Assembly: GCA_900544445.1 (NCBI GenBank)
Contig: UQVK01000053.1
Coordinates: 1 to 24,922, forward strand
Reading direction: 5' to 3'
DNA length: 24,922 nucleotides
Source of the DNA: an uncultured Lachnospiraceae bacterium
Lineage (GTDB): Bacteria; Bacillota; Clostridia; Lachnospirales; Lachnospiraceae
Shown: positions 1-8,774 of the stretch, piece by piece
How the letters are laid out: every line of letters starts with the position of its first letter
How positions within the stretch are numbered: position 1 is the stretch's first letter
The notes under the pieces: model-generated
Told to the model about the DNA's origin: nothing
The model's database searches: none
The model's input: only the letters and a program-made list of their open reading frames with translations
Program-made: the position numbers and the translations under genes

Positions 1-1550
1 ATGCTGGAAGCAGCCGGATACAGACGGGCGCTCCAGAGGGAATGCTCCTGTCCCTCCGTCCAGAGTTCTGATGTATCGATTCCGTTTGCCGTAAGGAAAT
101 CCTTCAGCGAACTGCCCAGAAAACCCGCACCCCCGGCGCCCTCCAGCGTTCCTTTGGGGTTGTCCTCCACGCCGTAAATGCGGGTCACATATCTTCCGTC
201 CAGAAGTTTCAGTCCATGCAGTACCACACCTTCCGGAACCGCAGTATTTTTCAGCTTCACGCCTGAAATCACGCTTCCGCTTCCCACACAGGATTCATCC
301 AGAATAAAGCTGTTTTCCAGATAGGCGCCTTTTCCGATCTTCGCCCGTTTTCCGACGTAGCTGTTGTGGGCGGCATAATCCGCCCCGGCGGGCGCCGTGG
401 TAACCACCTGTTTTTTCCAGTCCAGGAATTCGTAATCCTCCACGTCATGCGTTACCAGCCGCATCAGCTCCGAAGTGGTTCCGAAATGGATGAATTCCGC
501 AGGAGACAGGCAGATCAGCTTCATGGAAAAAGGATGAAGCGCATCCCATATTTTTTCGCGGCAGCGAAGAAGCTCTTCGTTGATCTCTCCTTCTGCCGCT
601 TCTTTGTAGTACTGCTCCAGCGTGGACTGTCCTGCAAGCGGATAGAGGAAATCGCCGTAAAAGCTGATTCTGGCCTTTTCATTTACAAATTCCTGAAATT
701 TGGATTCATCCGGCTCTCCGTCCGTGCTGATCAGCCCATACAGGGCCTCCAGAAGAGACACGCCAAGAACCACCGCTCCGGTATCCAAATCCACGTTTCC
801 ATGGGCATTTACCGCGCCCAGCGAGCGGAGCCTCTCTTCACTCTGTTTATGCAGGAACTGCCCCACATAGTCATTCCCGTCATTCAGGAATACGCCATGC
901 TCCTTTCCGGTTTCCACATTTTCCTTCATGGAAATGGCCGCCGCGCCACGCGCATTAAAATCGATCTGCAGGGGGTTGAACAGAAGAAGTACATCTCCGG
1001 AAAGCACCAGCATTCCTTCAGGGATGCGGGACGGCACCCCGGACATTCCGATCACGAATTCATCAAACAGGGTGGAACCGAATCCATTGGGAAGCTCCCT
1101 CGGAACCGGAGAGAACAGCTTCCCACAGGCGGAATACTGGGGGACCCGTTTGCTGTCACCGCCGGAATGAATGACCAGGATGCGAAGACCCTGGAAGGGC
1201 TTTGTACCGGAAGAAGCGGTGCTTCCGACCTTTCCCTTCGCCCGCTCCTGTCCGGCAATGTAATTCAGCACATGCAGGGTGGCTCCTCCGGAGCCGACCC
1301 GTTTTCCGTCCGGATCCGGAAGCACCGCATAATGGGTGCCCGCCGGAAGCCGTCCCTGTTTCAGCCGGTAGTCGATCTGTTCTCTGTAGGTGCGCGCCTG
1401 CTCTTCGTTGGAAGCGGTCAGCACCAGATAATCCCATTTGATAAAGCTGGGCTTTGTTAAGCTGCTCTCGTAATCCGTCCAGGAATCCAGATAGGACTGC
1501 CGGAGGAAAAGGTTTTTCATCTTTTTGAAATTCAACGGTTTATCCCCCAT
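1..1550 (-). CDS. fkp: Fucokinase/fucose-1-phosphate guanylyltransferase-type protein (FKP), C-terminus cut by window edge
   Basis: About 516 codons are visible and open to the left edge. The N-terminal half matches the guanylyltransferase (L-fucokinase/pyrophosphorylase) domain of FKP enzymes. It has a GSGGAT nucleotide-binding loop near residues 86-91, preceded by a DPDGKRV stretch, and a beta-helix-like region near residues 360-440. The visible end reads HSLWSARLYP, typical of the junction before the GHMP sugar-kinase domain, which would lie outside the window. In known FKP proteins the two halves convert L-fucose to fucose-1-P and then GDP-fucose, the donor for fucosylated surface glycans. 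The ATG at 1550 lies 8 bp after the aldo/keto reductase stop and has a poor SD. A TTG at codon 6 or the ATG at 1520 is also possible. The domain call is fairly sure. Fucose specificity is inferred, since related proteins may act on other sugars. Confidence 0.75.
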   Translation of the reverse strand, partial: MGDKPLNFKKMKNLFLRQSYLDSWTDYESSLTKPSFIKWDYLVLTASNEEQARTYREQIDYRLKQGRLPAGTHYAVLPDPDGKRVGSGGATLHVLNYIAGQERAKGKVGSTASSGTKPFQGLRILVIHSGGDSKRVPQYSACGKLFSPVPRELPNGFGSTLFDEFVIGMSGVPSRIPEGMLVLSGDVLLLFNPLQIDFNARGAAAISMKENVETGKEHGVFLNDGNDYVGQFLHKQSEERLRSLGAVNAHGNVDLDTGAVVLGVSLLEALYGLISTDGEPDESKFQEFVNEKARISFYGDFLYPLAGQSTLEQYYKEAAEGEINEELLRCREKIWDALHPFSMKLICLSPAEFIHFGTTSELMRLVTHDVEDYEFLDWKKQVVTTAPAGADYAAHNSYVGKRAKIGKGAYLENSFILDESCVGSGSVISGVKLKNTAVPEGVVLHGLKLLDGRYVTRIYGVEDNPKGTLEGAGGAGFLGSSLKDFLTANGIDTSELWTEGQEHSLWSARLYPAASS

Positions 1551-1558
1551 CAATATTT

Positions 1559-2554
1559 TTACGCCAGCGAAATTTCATCGATCCGCTTCAGCTCTTCCTC
1601 TGTAAACGGAGCGCTTTCAAGCACCTTCAGGTTGTCCAGAATCTGCTCCGGCTTCGATGCGCCGATCAGCACACTGGTCACCACACCGTCGCGCAGAATC
1701 CATTTCAGAGCCATCTGGGACAGCTTTTCTCCGCGCTGCGCCGCGATGTCATTCAGAGCGCGGATCTGGGACAGTTTTTCTTCCGTAAGGTTTCCTTCTT
1801 TCAGAAAACGTCCATCGGTCCGAACCCGGCTGTCCTCCGGAATGCCGTTCAGATAACGGTCCGTCAGCATTCCCTGCGCCAGCGGGCTGAAGGAAATGAT
1901 GCCCTTCTTCTCTCTGGCCGCCGCATCCTTCAGGCCATTGTTTTCAATGGTACGGTTGAAGATGTTATAGGAGTTCTGATTGATCACGAAGGGACACTTC
2001 AGCTCGTCCAGAATATGGCAGGCCCTTTCCATTGTGGGGCCGTCATAGTTGGAAAGACCGGCGTAGAGCGCCTTTCCGCTCTTTACCGCCTGATCCAGCG
2101 CACCCATGGTTTCCTCCAGGGGAGTTTCCGGATCCATTCTGTGATGATAGAAAATATCCACGTACTCGAGCCCCATCCGTTTCAGACTCTGATCCAGACT
2201 GGCGATCAGATATTTTCTGCTTCCCCAGTTTCCATAAGGGCCCTCCCACATATCGTAACCCGCCTTTGTGCTGATAAGCAGCTCATCCCGGTAGCTTCCC
2301 AGTTCCTCCTTCAGAATCTTTCCGAAGTTTTTTTCCGCACTTCCATATGCCGGACCATAATTGTTGGCCAGATCAAAATGGGTGATTCCGTTGTCAAATG
2401 CGGTGAAAATGAGCTGTTTCATATTCTCATAAACCGCAGTATCTCCAAAATTGTGCCAGAGGCCAAGGGAAAGTTCCGGAAGCTTCAGACCGCTGTTCCC
2501 GCAGCGATGATAGGCCATTGTTTCGTATCTTTTTGCGTCTGCCGTGTAGCTCAT
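1559..2554 (-). CDS. Aldo/keto reductase, YghZ/GprA (L-glyceraldehyde-3-phosphate reductase) type
   Basis: This is a 331-residue cytosolic NADPH-type aldo/keto reductase, full length for the family. The (alpha/beta)8 catalytic tetrad is visible as D61 and Y66 (HFDLANNYG), K97 (STKAGYD) and H138 (FYHHRMD). The N-terminus (AKRYETMAYHRCGNSGLKLP) and the stretch SLDQSLKRMGLEYVDIFY resemble E. coli YghZ closely. YghZ detoxifies L-glyceraldehyde-3-phosphate and methylglyoxal. The C-terminal SVLIGASKPEQI is the usual nucleotide-binding segment. The start is supported by AGGAGG 8 nt upstream. It lies 27 bp after the kinase-like gene and 8 bp before the FKP gene, so the three are probably cotranscribed. 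The family call is firm. The physiological substrate is inferred; a role in deoxysugar or aldehyde metabolism beside FKP is possible. Confidence 0.88.
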   Translation of the reverse strand: MSYTADAKRYETMAYHRCGNSGLKLPELSLGLWHNFGDTAVYENMKQLIFTAFDNGITHFDLANNYGPAYGSAEKNFGKILKEELGSYRDELLISTKAGYDMWEGPYGNWGSRKYLIASLDQSLKRMGLEYVDIFYHHRMDPETPLEETMGALDQAVKSGKALYAGLSNYDGPTMERACHILDELKCPFVINQNSYNIFNRTIENNGLKDAAAREKKGIISFSPLAQGMLTDRYLNGIPEDSRVRTDGRFLKEGNLTEEKLSQIRALNDIAAQRGEKLSQMALKWILRDGVVTSVLIGASKPEQILDNLKVLESAPFTEEELKRIDEISLA

Positions 2555-2581
2555 GTAAGATTTCCTCCTGATATTATGTTT

Positions 2582-3067
2582 TTAAATATATTCCAGCTTT
2601 CTGAAATAACGCATTAAAATTTCGGCGCAGTTTTCTACGCCAAGCTCTGAAGTATCAAGGATCATATGATAATCATTCACATCGCCCCAGGTCTTCCCCG
2701 TGTGATCATAATAGTAAGCTGCACGCCTTTCGTCCGTACGCTCCACCAGTTCCTTTGCCTCTTCATGGTTCAGGCTGTCTCTTCCCATGATTCTGCGAAT
2801 CCGGTCTTCCTTATCAGCCCGGATGAAAATATTGAAGACATCCGGCCTTCCTTTCAGGATGTCCGACGCGCAGCGCCCCAATATGATACAGGGCTGCTGC
2901 GCAAGCTTTCGGATCGCCTCCGCCTCGCTCTCATACTTGTGCCCGCTGAGCTGTTCCTCAATGTAGGCCTTATCATAAACGGGAATGCCCAGCCTTTCGG
3001 ACAGCTCCTTCGCAATGATGCTCGCTCCCGTTCCATACCTCCGGCTCATGGTAATAACCAGTTTCAT
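2582..3067 (-). CDS. Short cytidylate-kinase-like protein
   Basis: This is a 161-residue P-loop protein of the cytidylate-kinase-like family (AAA_26 type) common in Clostridia. The N-terminus holds a degenerate P-loop (SRRYGTGASIIAKEL), followed by YDKAYIEEQ, then IILGRCASDIL, FIRADKEDRIRRI, and the C-terminal signature YYYDHTGKTWGDVNDYHMILD. Relatives that I recall are near 200 residues. The missing part is the helical stretch between YDKAYIEEQ and the LGRC strand, about 40 residues, while the ends are intact. I chose the ATG at 3067 because AGGAGGG lies 8 nt upstream. A TTG two codons earlier would sit only 2 nt from it. The substrate of this family is not established, and CMP kinase activity should not be assumed. 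Confidence 0.75.
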   Translation of the reverse strand: MKLVITMSRRYGTGASIIAKELSERLGIPVYDKAYIEEQLSGHKYESEAEAIRKLAQQPCIILGRCASDILKGRPDVFNIFIRADKEDRIRRIMGRDSLNHEEAKELVERTDERRAAYYYDHTGKTWGDVNDYHMILDTSELGVENCAEILMRYFRKLEYI

Positions 3068-3191
3068 AAGCAAATCCCTCCTGTTTCTTTATCCTGCATG
3101 AGGCCGTGCGTGTTGTGTGCAGATTTCATCCATTTCTGTCCGGAATGGATATCACACTCTTTCCCACATGCCAGAGCGCAAAATAACCCTA

Positions 3192-4349
3192 TTATTGTTT
3201 CATGTTACCATAACGCTCCTTAGCTTTCAAGGCACTGGCAAAAAGAAAATCAGGATTCACCTTTAAAAAATTTTTTTGCAGAAAATCCGTATATTCTATC
3301 AGTTTTTCATCATATGAATCATAAAATCTCCGCATGCCAAGGCAGGCACGATAATACAGGGCTTCAACGGATGGCTGTTCCTGAACCAGTTCAGACCTTA
3401 AAATGTAAGGGATATTATGATGCTGTGCTATTTCAAGCACTCTTGAAGAATGCGCGATCAATATCGCCGGGCATCCGGACAATAAAGCCACAACTGCCTG
3501 ATGAATTCTTGAACCTATCGAAAAATCAAACGTTCTGAACATATCCATAATTTTATTTTGACAGGCAGAAAAGCGCGCTCTGTTTTCCCTCATTATAAAA
3601 TGATCAGGAGCGCCGGGAAGCAGGTCATGTCTCCTGTACACCGGAACCGCAGTTCCATACCACAGCAGCTCCGCTTCCACTTTATCCGTAAAAATAACAA
3701 AGGAATGCGGATGCTCCTTTAAGAGTTGATACAAATATACCGCCTCATCATTATCATAATGATATCCGGTGAAATTGACTGCAATTTTCATTTCTTTACA
3801 GTAATGTCTGTACTCCCCGGAAAACCTGCGGAACCCGGTTCCAAAATACCGCAAAGAGGGACATCCTATCACGTCAATCCTGTCCGAGGGAATTCCAACC
3901 TGTTCCACAAGAATCTTTTTAGTCATATCGCCTCTGACTCCAATAGAAGGCACTCTTTCCAATATTAAAGAATAGCATCTGTATATGCTTCTGATCACAT
4001 TTTCCTCTAAATGCGTCTCAAAATTTGAGTCAGAGTCCGAACCGACGCTGACTAATACGAATGGAATTTTGCTGTTTTTGATTGTCTGATAGTCATTTTC
4101 AAACCATTCTGCGGTCCCGTTTCGGATGGAATTGGCATGAACCAGTATGCCGGCATCACAGGAATCCATATCGAATCCCGGTTTATATCTGATTAACTCA
4201 TTTTCTTTACACAATAAGGAACGGACTACTGCATTAAAAAAAAATGTATTTCCAACGTTATTATTGAATAAATTTTTCCTGACAATCGTTTTTTCATCCG
4301 GAATCGTTTCATGTTCGAATGGTATCGTTGAAAAAAATAAATATCTCAC
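3192..4349 (-). CDS. Polysaccharide pyruvyl transferase family protein
   Basis: The 385-residue protein fits the polysaccharide pyruvyl transferase family (CsaB/WcaK/EpsO-like). Family members transfer pyruvate from phosphoenolpyruvate to a glycan sugar as a ketal, or act as relatives of that reaction. Visible family features are an N-terminal NNNVGNTFFFNAVV loop (about residues 29-42), ERVPSIGVRGDMTKKIL (131-147), a DVIGCPSLR strand (159-167), and the C-terminal block SIGSRIHQAVVALLSGCPAILI (277-298). The start is a GTG with AGAGGG about 7 nt upstream. It lies 27 bp after the GT8 gene and ends the glycosyltransferase run, so it probably modifies the same polymer. The gene looks A/T-rich beside those upstream of position 8700. 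The family is fairly sure; the acceptor is unknown. Confidence 0.8.
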   Translation of the reverse strand: MRYLFFSTIPFEHETIPDEKTIVRKNLFNNNVGNTFFFNAVVRSLLCKENELIRYKPGFDMDSCDAGILVHANSIRNGTAEWFENDYQTIKNSKIPFVLVSVGSDSDSNFETHLEENVIRSIYRCYSLILERVPSIGVRGDMTKKILVEQVGIPSDRIDVIGCPSLRYFGTGFRRFSGEYRHYCKEMKIAVNFTGYHYDNDEAVYLYQLLKEHPHSFVIFTDKVEAELLWYGTAVPVYRRHDLLPGAPDHFIMRENRARFSACQNKIMDMFRTFDFSIGSRIHQAVVALLSGCPAILIAHSSRVLEIAQHHNIPYILRSELVQEQPSVEALYYRACLGMRRFYDSYDEKLIEYTDFLQKNFLKVNPDFLFASALKAKERYGNMKQ

Positions 4350-4376
4350 CTTTATACCCTCTCTTAAATAAGCTTA

Positions 4377-5294
4377 TTACTCCTGCGTCCACAGGATATA
4401 TCTGGCCAGCGCTTCTTCCATCCGTACCAGCATCTGCGAATAATAAGGCGTTCTTCTGGCTGTCATCCACCATTTTTCTCCAAAATGAATGCCGGGAGAA
4501 AACCACGGCTTATCGGTCCACGAAAAATGAATCATTTTGGGATTTTTCTTTGCTTCCAGATATGCGGTCAGAATATCGGCCGGCGCATTAGACAGGTAAA
4601 CCACGCTTCTTCTTACGCTTTCGTTATAGTCATAAACAAAATTCCATGCATAATCCACAAACAATATTTTTCCCTGACATAAATAGTTCAGTGTATCCTG
4701 GTCGTGAAATTTCCACTGTCTTGACAGCGCAACGTTCAAAAGCCGTTCTGTGTTACACTCAGACCTGAATTTTTTCAGATTCATTACAATGACTCCGGCC
4801 TGTAAATAATCATATGGATTTTTTAATTTCAGTACATTGTCTATATAATCTTTATCTTCCCGATGCGTATTATAGTTAGCCGCACTGTCAGCGTCCCTGG
4901 CTGCCGCCAAAAGGTATCCGTCCGTATTGATGTCATACAGCTCTGCGACATCCTGATTTGCAATGACGTCACAGTCTATATACAGAACCTTTTCCGTTTC
5001 AGGCATAAGTTCCGGGAGAAGCAGTCTGAAATACGTTTCTATCTTTATATGATTACTTACAAAAAGGCTGGTATAATTCTGCATTCTTTTTGAAACGTTA
5101 ATAAATTCCATACGGAAATTGTTTCTCATCATTTGGAAAAGTGTTTTCCGGTTCTGCTCCTCAATATCCGTGTGAAGCACGGTGACGGAATAGTTCCTTT
5201 CCGGTGAGCTAAAGTCCATAACCGACTGCAGCATGACGCTCAGAAAGGGGACATAAAGATTATTGGATGCCGCCACAATTTGAACTGTGTTCAT
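4377..5294 (-). CDS. Glycosyltransferase family 8
   Basis: This 305-residue GT-A fold retaining glycosyltransferase belongs to family GT8 (UDP-glucose/galactose transferases of the LgtC/GspA type). The metal-binding DxD is D107-C-D109 in VLYIDCDVI. Other typical blocks are DYLQAGVIVMNLKKFR (about 162-177), KFHDQDTLNYL (195-205) and the C-terminal KMIHFSWTDKPW, which supplies the second metal ligand. It has no signal peptide or membrane segment, so it acts in the cytoplasm on the lipid-linked glycan. It starts 4 bp after the preceding gene stops. It is clearly paralogous to the GT8 half of that neighbour (QWKFxDQD, KLKNxxDYxQAGV), suggesting tandem duplication. The sugar donor and linkage cannot be read from sequence. 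Confidence 0.9.
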   Translation of the reverse strand: MNTVQIVAASNNLYVPFLSVMLQSVMDFSSPERNYSVTVLHTDIEEQNRKTLFQMMRNNFRMEFINVSKRMQNYTSLFVSNHIKIETYFRLLLPELMPETEKVLYIDCDVIANQDVAELYDINTDGYLLAAARDADSAANYNTHREDKDYIDNVLKLKNPYDYLQAGVIVMNLKKFRSECNTERLLNVALSRQWKFHDQDTLNYLCQGKILFVDYAWNFVYDYNESVRRSVVYLSNAPADILTAYLEAKKNPKMIHFSWTDKPWFSPGIHFGEKWWMTARRTPYYSQMLVRMEEALARYILWTQE

Positions 5295-5298
5295 AAAG

Positions 5299-7242
5299 TT
5301 ATTTCTCCCTGTTGTTTCTGCCGAGTTTTCTGGGTATATACGTCAGCGCCAGCGCTATTTTATAGGAAAGGGATTTTCTGGTTTCATCCAGTCTCCATTG
5401 CAGCTCATCCCTTTGCGCCGCAATATCCTTAACCTGCATCTGTAAATCAGCAACCGTATTTCTCGTAGCATTAAACTGATACTTGAATTCTTCTGCTTCG
5501 TCTGACTGAACGTTTTCCTTATCTTCTTTCATTCTTTTGAACATTTTTATATTCATTTCATGGAGAATAGATTCATAAAACGGACTCGTTTCTGCATACT
5601 TCCAGAAATAATTTCCCAAATCTGCTCCTATCTCGTCCCATGGCTTTGGAGTTCCCGCGTAGTGAACTATTGCGGGCGCCATTTTCGCCCTTTTATATTC
5701 CAGGTTCATACTTCCGGAGGTAAACCTCTCTACTCTTTCTGCCCGATTGAAACATTCATAAAGTACATTCCATTTGAAAGGCAGGAAATACACATCATTT
5801 TTAAAAAGACTATTTAAAACATCCTGATCCTGAAATTTCCATTGCTCCTGAAGGGCTGTTTGAAACATTTCTTCACAGGAATGCTTTTCTCTGATTTTTT
5901 TCAGATTGAATAATAATACTCCCGCCTGAAAATAATCCGTATGATTTTTCAATTTCAGCTTATTGTCAATATGATTCCGCACTTCCGGATCTGCCGTATT
6001 CTCCCTGGCATACAGACTGATAATGTCTACGTCCCGGACCGCTCCCAGGGAATAATTCTCCAGGTCTGTAAAAAAGAGCGTCGATATATCCTCATTAACA
6101 ACAGTGTCACAATCCAGATACAATATTTTGCTTAGATTAGGAAATATTTCCAGGATAAGAAACCTGTAATAAGTTTCTATTGACAGATGCCTGTCCACAA
6201 ACAGCCCCTGATAACCGGCCATCCTTCTTTTCACATGAATAAAATCAATTCCAAAATTTCCTGAAGATTTTAGCTGGTCCTCAAGAATTTTCATATTTTC
6301 TTCTGTTATATCAGTATGCAGAATGTATATCCGATATTTGTATTTTGAAGACGCATTCCTGACGATTGATTCCATCAGAACAGAGGCATACTTTGCATAC
6401 CGGTTATTACAGCTGAGAACCAGAGGAACCAGATCCGGTGCATCTTTGATTTTTATTTCTTTGCTGACCTCGTTATTTCTGAACTGAGCTCTTTGCACAT
6501 AACAGATTTTGTACCCCTGCCGTTCGAGATATCTGCTGTAAATCGCGCAAAGCCGTTCACCCATGTGTCCGATTGTTCTATACTTTTCTGTGGAGTAACC
6601 GGAAAAATCTATTCTCTTCTCACATTCTCCCAATATATCAAAAAGCCACTCATTATATTTGTAAAAAATCTCTCTTTTCATGATAAACATATTGCAGTGA
6701 ACGGCTTTTTTTGAATTTAGTATTTCTCCTGTCAGTTCATAGAAATCCGGATACTTTTCCATAATAACCTGTACAAGTATGTCCATATCTTTTTTTACAA
6801 GATGTCTGCACCAATGTTCATAAACGGTATCTCCGCCAACCGGATTTTCCTGTGGATAAATGACGTCATAATTCTCAATGAGATTTCTCATGGTTTCCTC
6901 ATTCAGCATTAACCGCTCAACAGCATTTTCATCGCAGTAATCAAAATAGGTGATATTTTCCCAGTGCTCTAACTGTACAGGGTTAAATGATAAATATCTT
7001 CTGTAGTGGAAAAAACCGTAATAATCCAGCTCAGGCCTGTTTTTCCATGCCCAGTACTGCGCGGTCAGCTCACAATACATTCTGTTTTTTTCTGAAATAT
7101 TCTCTCCTGTATTATCATGCAGCATACCTTCCATGCGTTTATCAGCGATTGCAGTCCCGACCTGTATCGGCTCCAGCAATGCATGCTCAGGCACATAAAA
7201 CATATCATGCAAACACACAAAAATTTTAATTTTTTTCGCCAT
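5299..7242 (-). CDS. DUF4422-GT8 fusion glycosyltransferase with C-terminal coiled coil
   Basis: The 647-residue protein has three parts. Residues 1-255 match DUF4422, a probable glycosyltransferase domain, with YGFFHYRRYL near 75-84 and GHMGERLCAIYSRYL near 225-239. Residues 270-560 are a complete GT8 domain with D377-C-D379 in ILYLDCDTV, DYFQAGVLLFNLKK, KFQDQDVLNSL and the C-terminal VHYAGTPKPW. Residues 575-647 form a predicted coiled coil (VADLQMQVKDIAAQRDELQW) ending in an amphipathic basic tail (YKIALALTYIPRKLG), a common ending of surface-glycan glycosyltransferases that could touch the membrane. The start overlaps the upstream gene by 17 bp and has AAGGAC before it. Two catalytic domains suggest that it adds two sugars in turn. 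The domain calls are firm and the product is inferred. Confidence 0.88.
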   Translation of the reverse strand: MAKKIKIFVCLHDMFYVPEHALLEPIQVGTAIADKRMEGMLHDNTGENISEKNRMYCELTAQYWAWKNRPELDYYGFFHYRRYLSFNPVQLEHWENITYFDYCDENAVERLMLNEETMRNLIENYDVIYPQENPVGGDTVYEHWCRHLVKKDMDILVQVIMEKYPDFYELTGEILNSKKAVHCNMFIMKREIFYKYNEWLFDILGECEKRIDFSGYSTEKYRTIGHMGERLCAIYSRYLERQGYKICYVQRAQFRNNEVSKEIKIKDAPDLVPLVLSCNNRYAKYASVLMESIVRNASSKYKYRIYILHTDITEENMKILEDQLKSSGNFGIDFIHVKRRMAGYQGLFVDRHLSIETYYRFLILEIFPNLSKILYLDCDTVVNEDISTLFFTDLENYSLGAVRDVDIISLYARENTADPEVRNHIDNKLKLKNHTDYFQAGVLLFNLKKIREKHSCEEMFQTALQEQWKFQDQDVLNSLFKNDVYFLPFKWNVLYECFNRAERVERFTSGSMNLEYKRAKMAPAIVHYAGTPKPWDEIGADLGNYFWKYAETSPFYESILHEMNIKMFKRMKEDKENVQSDEAEEFKYQFNATRNTVADLQMQVKDIAAQRDELQWRLDETRKSLSYKIALALTYIPRKLGRNNREK

Positions 7243-8737
7243 CTGTCCTTTTATCCTCCTTTATTCGACGATATCTTTTAAACCTCAATGCAACGTATCG
7301 CCATGCAATGGCATTTTTCAAACGAAATGTTCTGGCCTTTTCCAATTTTTGATGCAAAATGGCGCTGTCAACCGCTTTCAGCCAGTCCAGGCCTTTGATC
7401 CAGTCTCCGAGCGCCATAATCAGACAGTACTCCTTCAGCCACTCCCTCTTCAGATGTGCTTCCGTGATTTTCTGTTTCCATTTGTCTAATACATCGTCAT
7501 AATCAAAGATGTCATTCAGAAATTCATTCACAAAAAGTGTATTCCTGGTATCATAATAAGCAACCACCGGCGACTGTCTGTATTCACAGGTCTCATGCCA
7601 GACCTGTATCCCATTCAGAATAATTGGTGTTCCCCCATGCCGCAGTCCATATTCCACATCGTCACAATGAAGGAAGAATGGCATCGGCCTGTTTTTTTCC
7701 ACGAAGTCCATCGGATAACAGGCAAACCACCATCCGCCGTATTCTGCGCCTTCATTCTCGTTCATGTCGGACAGATTCTCCTCCTGCGTCATATCCCGAT
7801 TGAATCCGATATGACGGAGATCTCCGCCGTTCCATATTTCTGCGGCAGTATATTGCATTTCTCTGTAGTCCAGCCGAAACATACGTCCCGCAACCGGCTC
7901 CTGTCTGTATTCCGGTTTTATATAAGATAACAGAGCATACAGGCGGTGCAGGCTTTCCGTCTGCAGCTTCACGTCGTCATCCATCAGAATCACGTGGGAG
8001 GTTCCATACCGGTCTTTCTCCTTTGCCGATTCTTCCATCCCTCTGGAAAAGCCGCCGGAACCTCCGGTATTTTCATTCGGATACACCCTGATTCCCGGTC
8101 CATAGGAATCGGCAAGCTCTCCGGCGTTGTCCACGATGCGCACAACAAAACCGTTTTCCCGCGCAAGCTTCTGAAGCGCAGGATCCATGGTTATCTTTTT
8201 CAAATTTTCTTCCAGCCAGCCCTTTCTCCTGTAGCTGCAGATTACCAGGGAAAAGCTGACTCTGTTATCCGGCCGGTCCTCTGTAAAAAATGCTGCCTGA
8301 TGCAGACAGGTTGCCGTTTCTGCTTTCACAAGGAAATACAGCATTCCTCTGCGGATTTCTTTCGGCAGCTCTATTTGAAGGGTTGTCATTTCCGGATGCG
8401 TCGGACTTTTCCGGTCTCCATATCCATATCTGACCTCCCTGATTTCCTTTCTGTTATTCTGCCCCTGATGAATCAGGATTATTGTTCCTTTTCCTTCGAT
8501 TCGGCAAAGAAAATGGATTTTTTGAACCGTGGTATATTTTTTCCATGCTCCCACGTCCAGCATGTTCATGTAGGTGTTGGAAACAAGCTCCTGCCCCGCT
8601 TTCAGTCTTACGCAGCAGCAGTCTGTCTGGAACTCTTCGGAACTTCTGTAGTAGATTCCCGGATTGCTGCAAATTGCATCCGGGACAAGACAATTCTGTA
8701 AGATCAATGACGTTCTCAGCATTTCCTGGTCTGACAA
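7226..8737 (-). CDS. GlfT2-like GT2 glycosyltransferase (galactofuranosyltransferase type)
   Basis: The 503-residue protein has the architecture of GlfT2-like enzymes: an N-terminal beta-sandwich domain (about 1-155) and a GT-A core. Key blocks are FSLVICSYRR (162-171), NENTGGSGGFSRGM (221-234), the metal-binding D253-D-D255 (LMDDDV), a GGWWFACYP loop (334-342), the catalytic-type FLHCDDVEYGLR (D359/D360) and WHE at 380-382. In mycobacteria GlfT2 polymerises galactofuranose from UDP-Galf. Here the donor is inferred only from family, and no UDP-galactopyranose mutase gene is in the window. The start is TTG at 8737 with AAAGGA 8 nt upstream; the first ATG is at codon 6. A 108-bp gap with a strong hairpin separates it from the secreted-protein gene upstream. 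Confidence 0.85.
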   Translation of the reverse strand: MSDQEMLRTSLILQNCLVPDAICSNPGIYYRSSEEFQTDCCCVRLKAGQELVSNTYMNMLDVGAWKKYTTVQKIHFLCRIEGKGTIILIHQGQNNRKEIREVRYGYGDRKSPTHPEMTTLQIELPKEIRRGMLYFLVKAETATCLHQAAFFTEDRPDNRVSFSLVICSYRRKGWLEENLKKITMDPALQKLARENGFVVRIVDNAGELADSYGPGIRVYPNENTGGSGGFSRGMEESAKEKDRYGTSHVILMDDDVKLQTESLHRLYALLSYIKPEYRQEPVAGRMFRLDYREMQYTAAEIWNGGDLRHIGFNRDMTQEENLSDMNENEGAEYGGWWFACYPMDFVEKNRPMPFFLHCDDVEYGLRHGGTPIILNGIQVWHETCEYRQSPVVAYYDTRNTLFVNEFLNDIFDYDDVLDKWKQKITEAHLKREWLKEYCLIMALGDWIKGLDWLKAVDSAILHQKLEKARTFRLKNAIAWRYVALRFKRYRRIKEDKRTDGEKN

Positions 8738-8774
8738 GGCGTTTTCCTTTCAAATTTCCTTTTTATGGAATATG

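Noticed and set aside
366..1460. 364-codon open frame on the plus strand
   Set aside because: It lies fully opposite the FKP gene, has no family motif and no ribosome site; it is the shadow of a conserved minus-strand gene.
3128..3150. Inverted repeat ATCCATT/AATGGAT between the pyruvyl transferase and kinase-like genes
   Set aside because: Seven pairs with a 9-nt loop and no T-run on either strand; too weak to call a terminator, although some end of the glycan operon may lie here.
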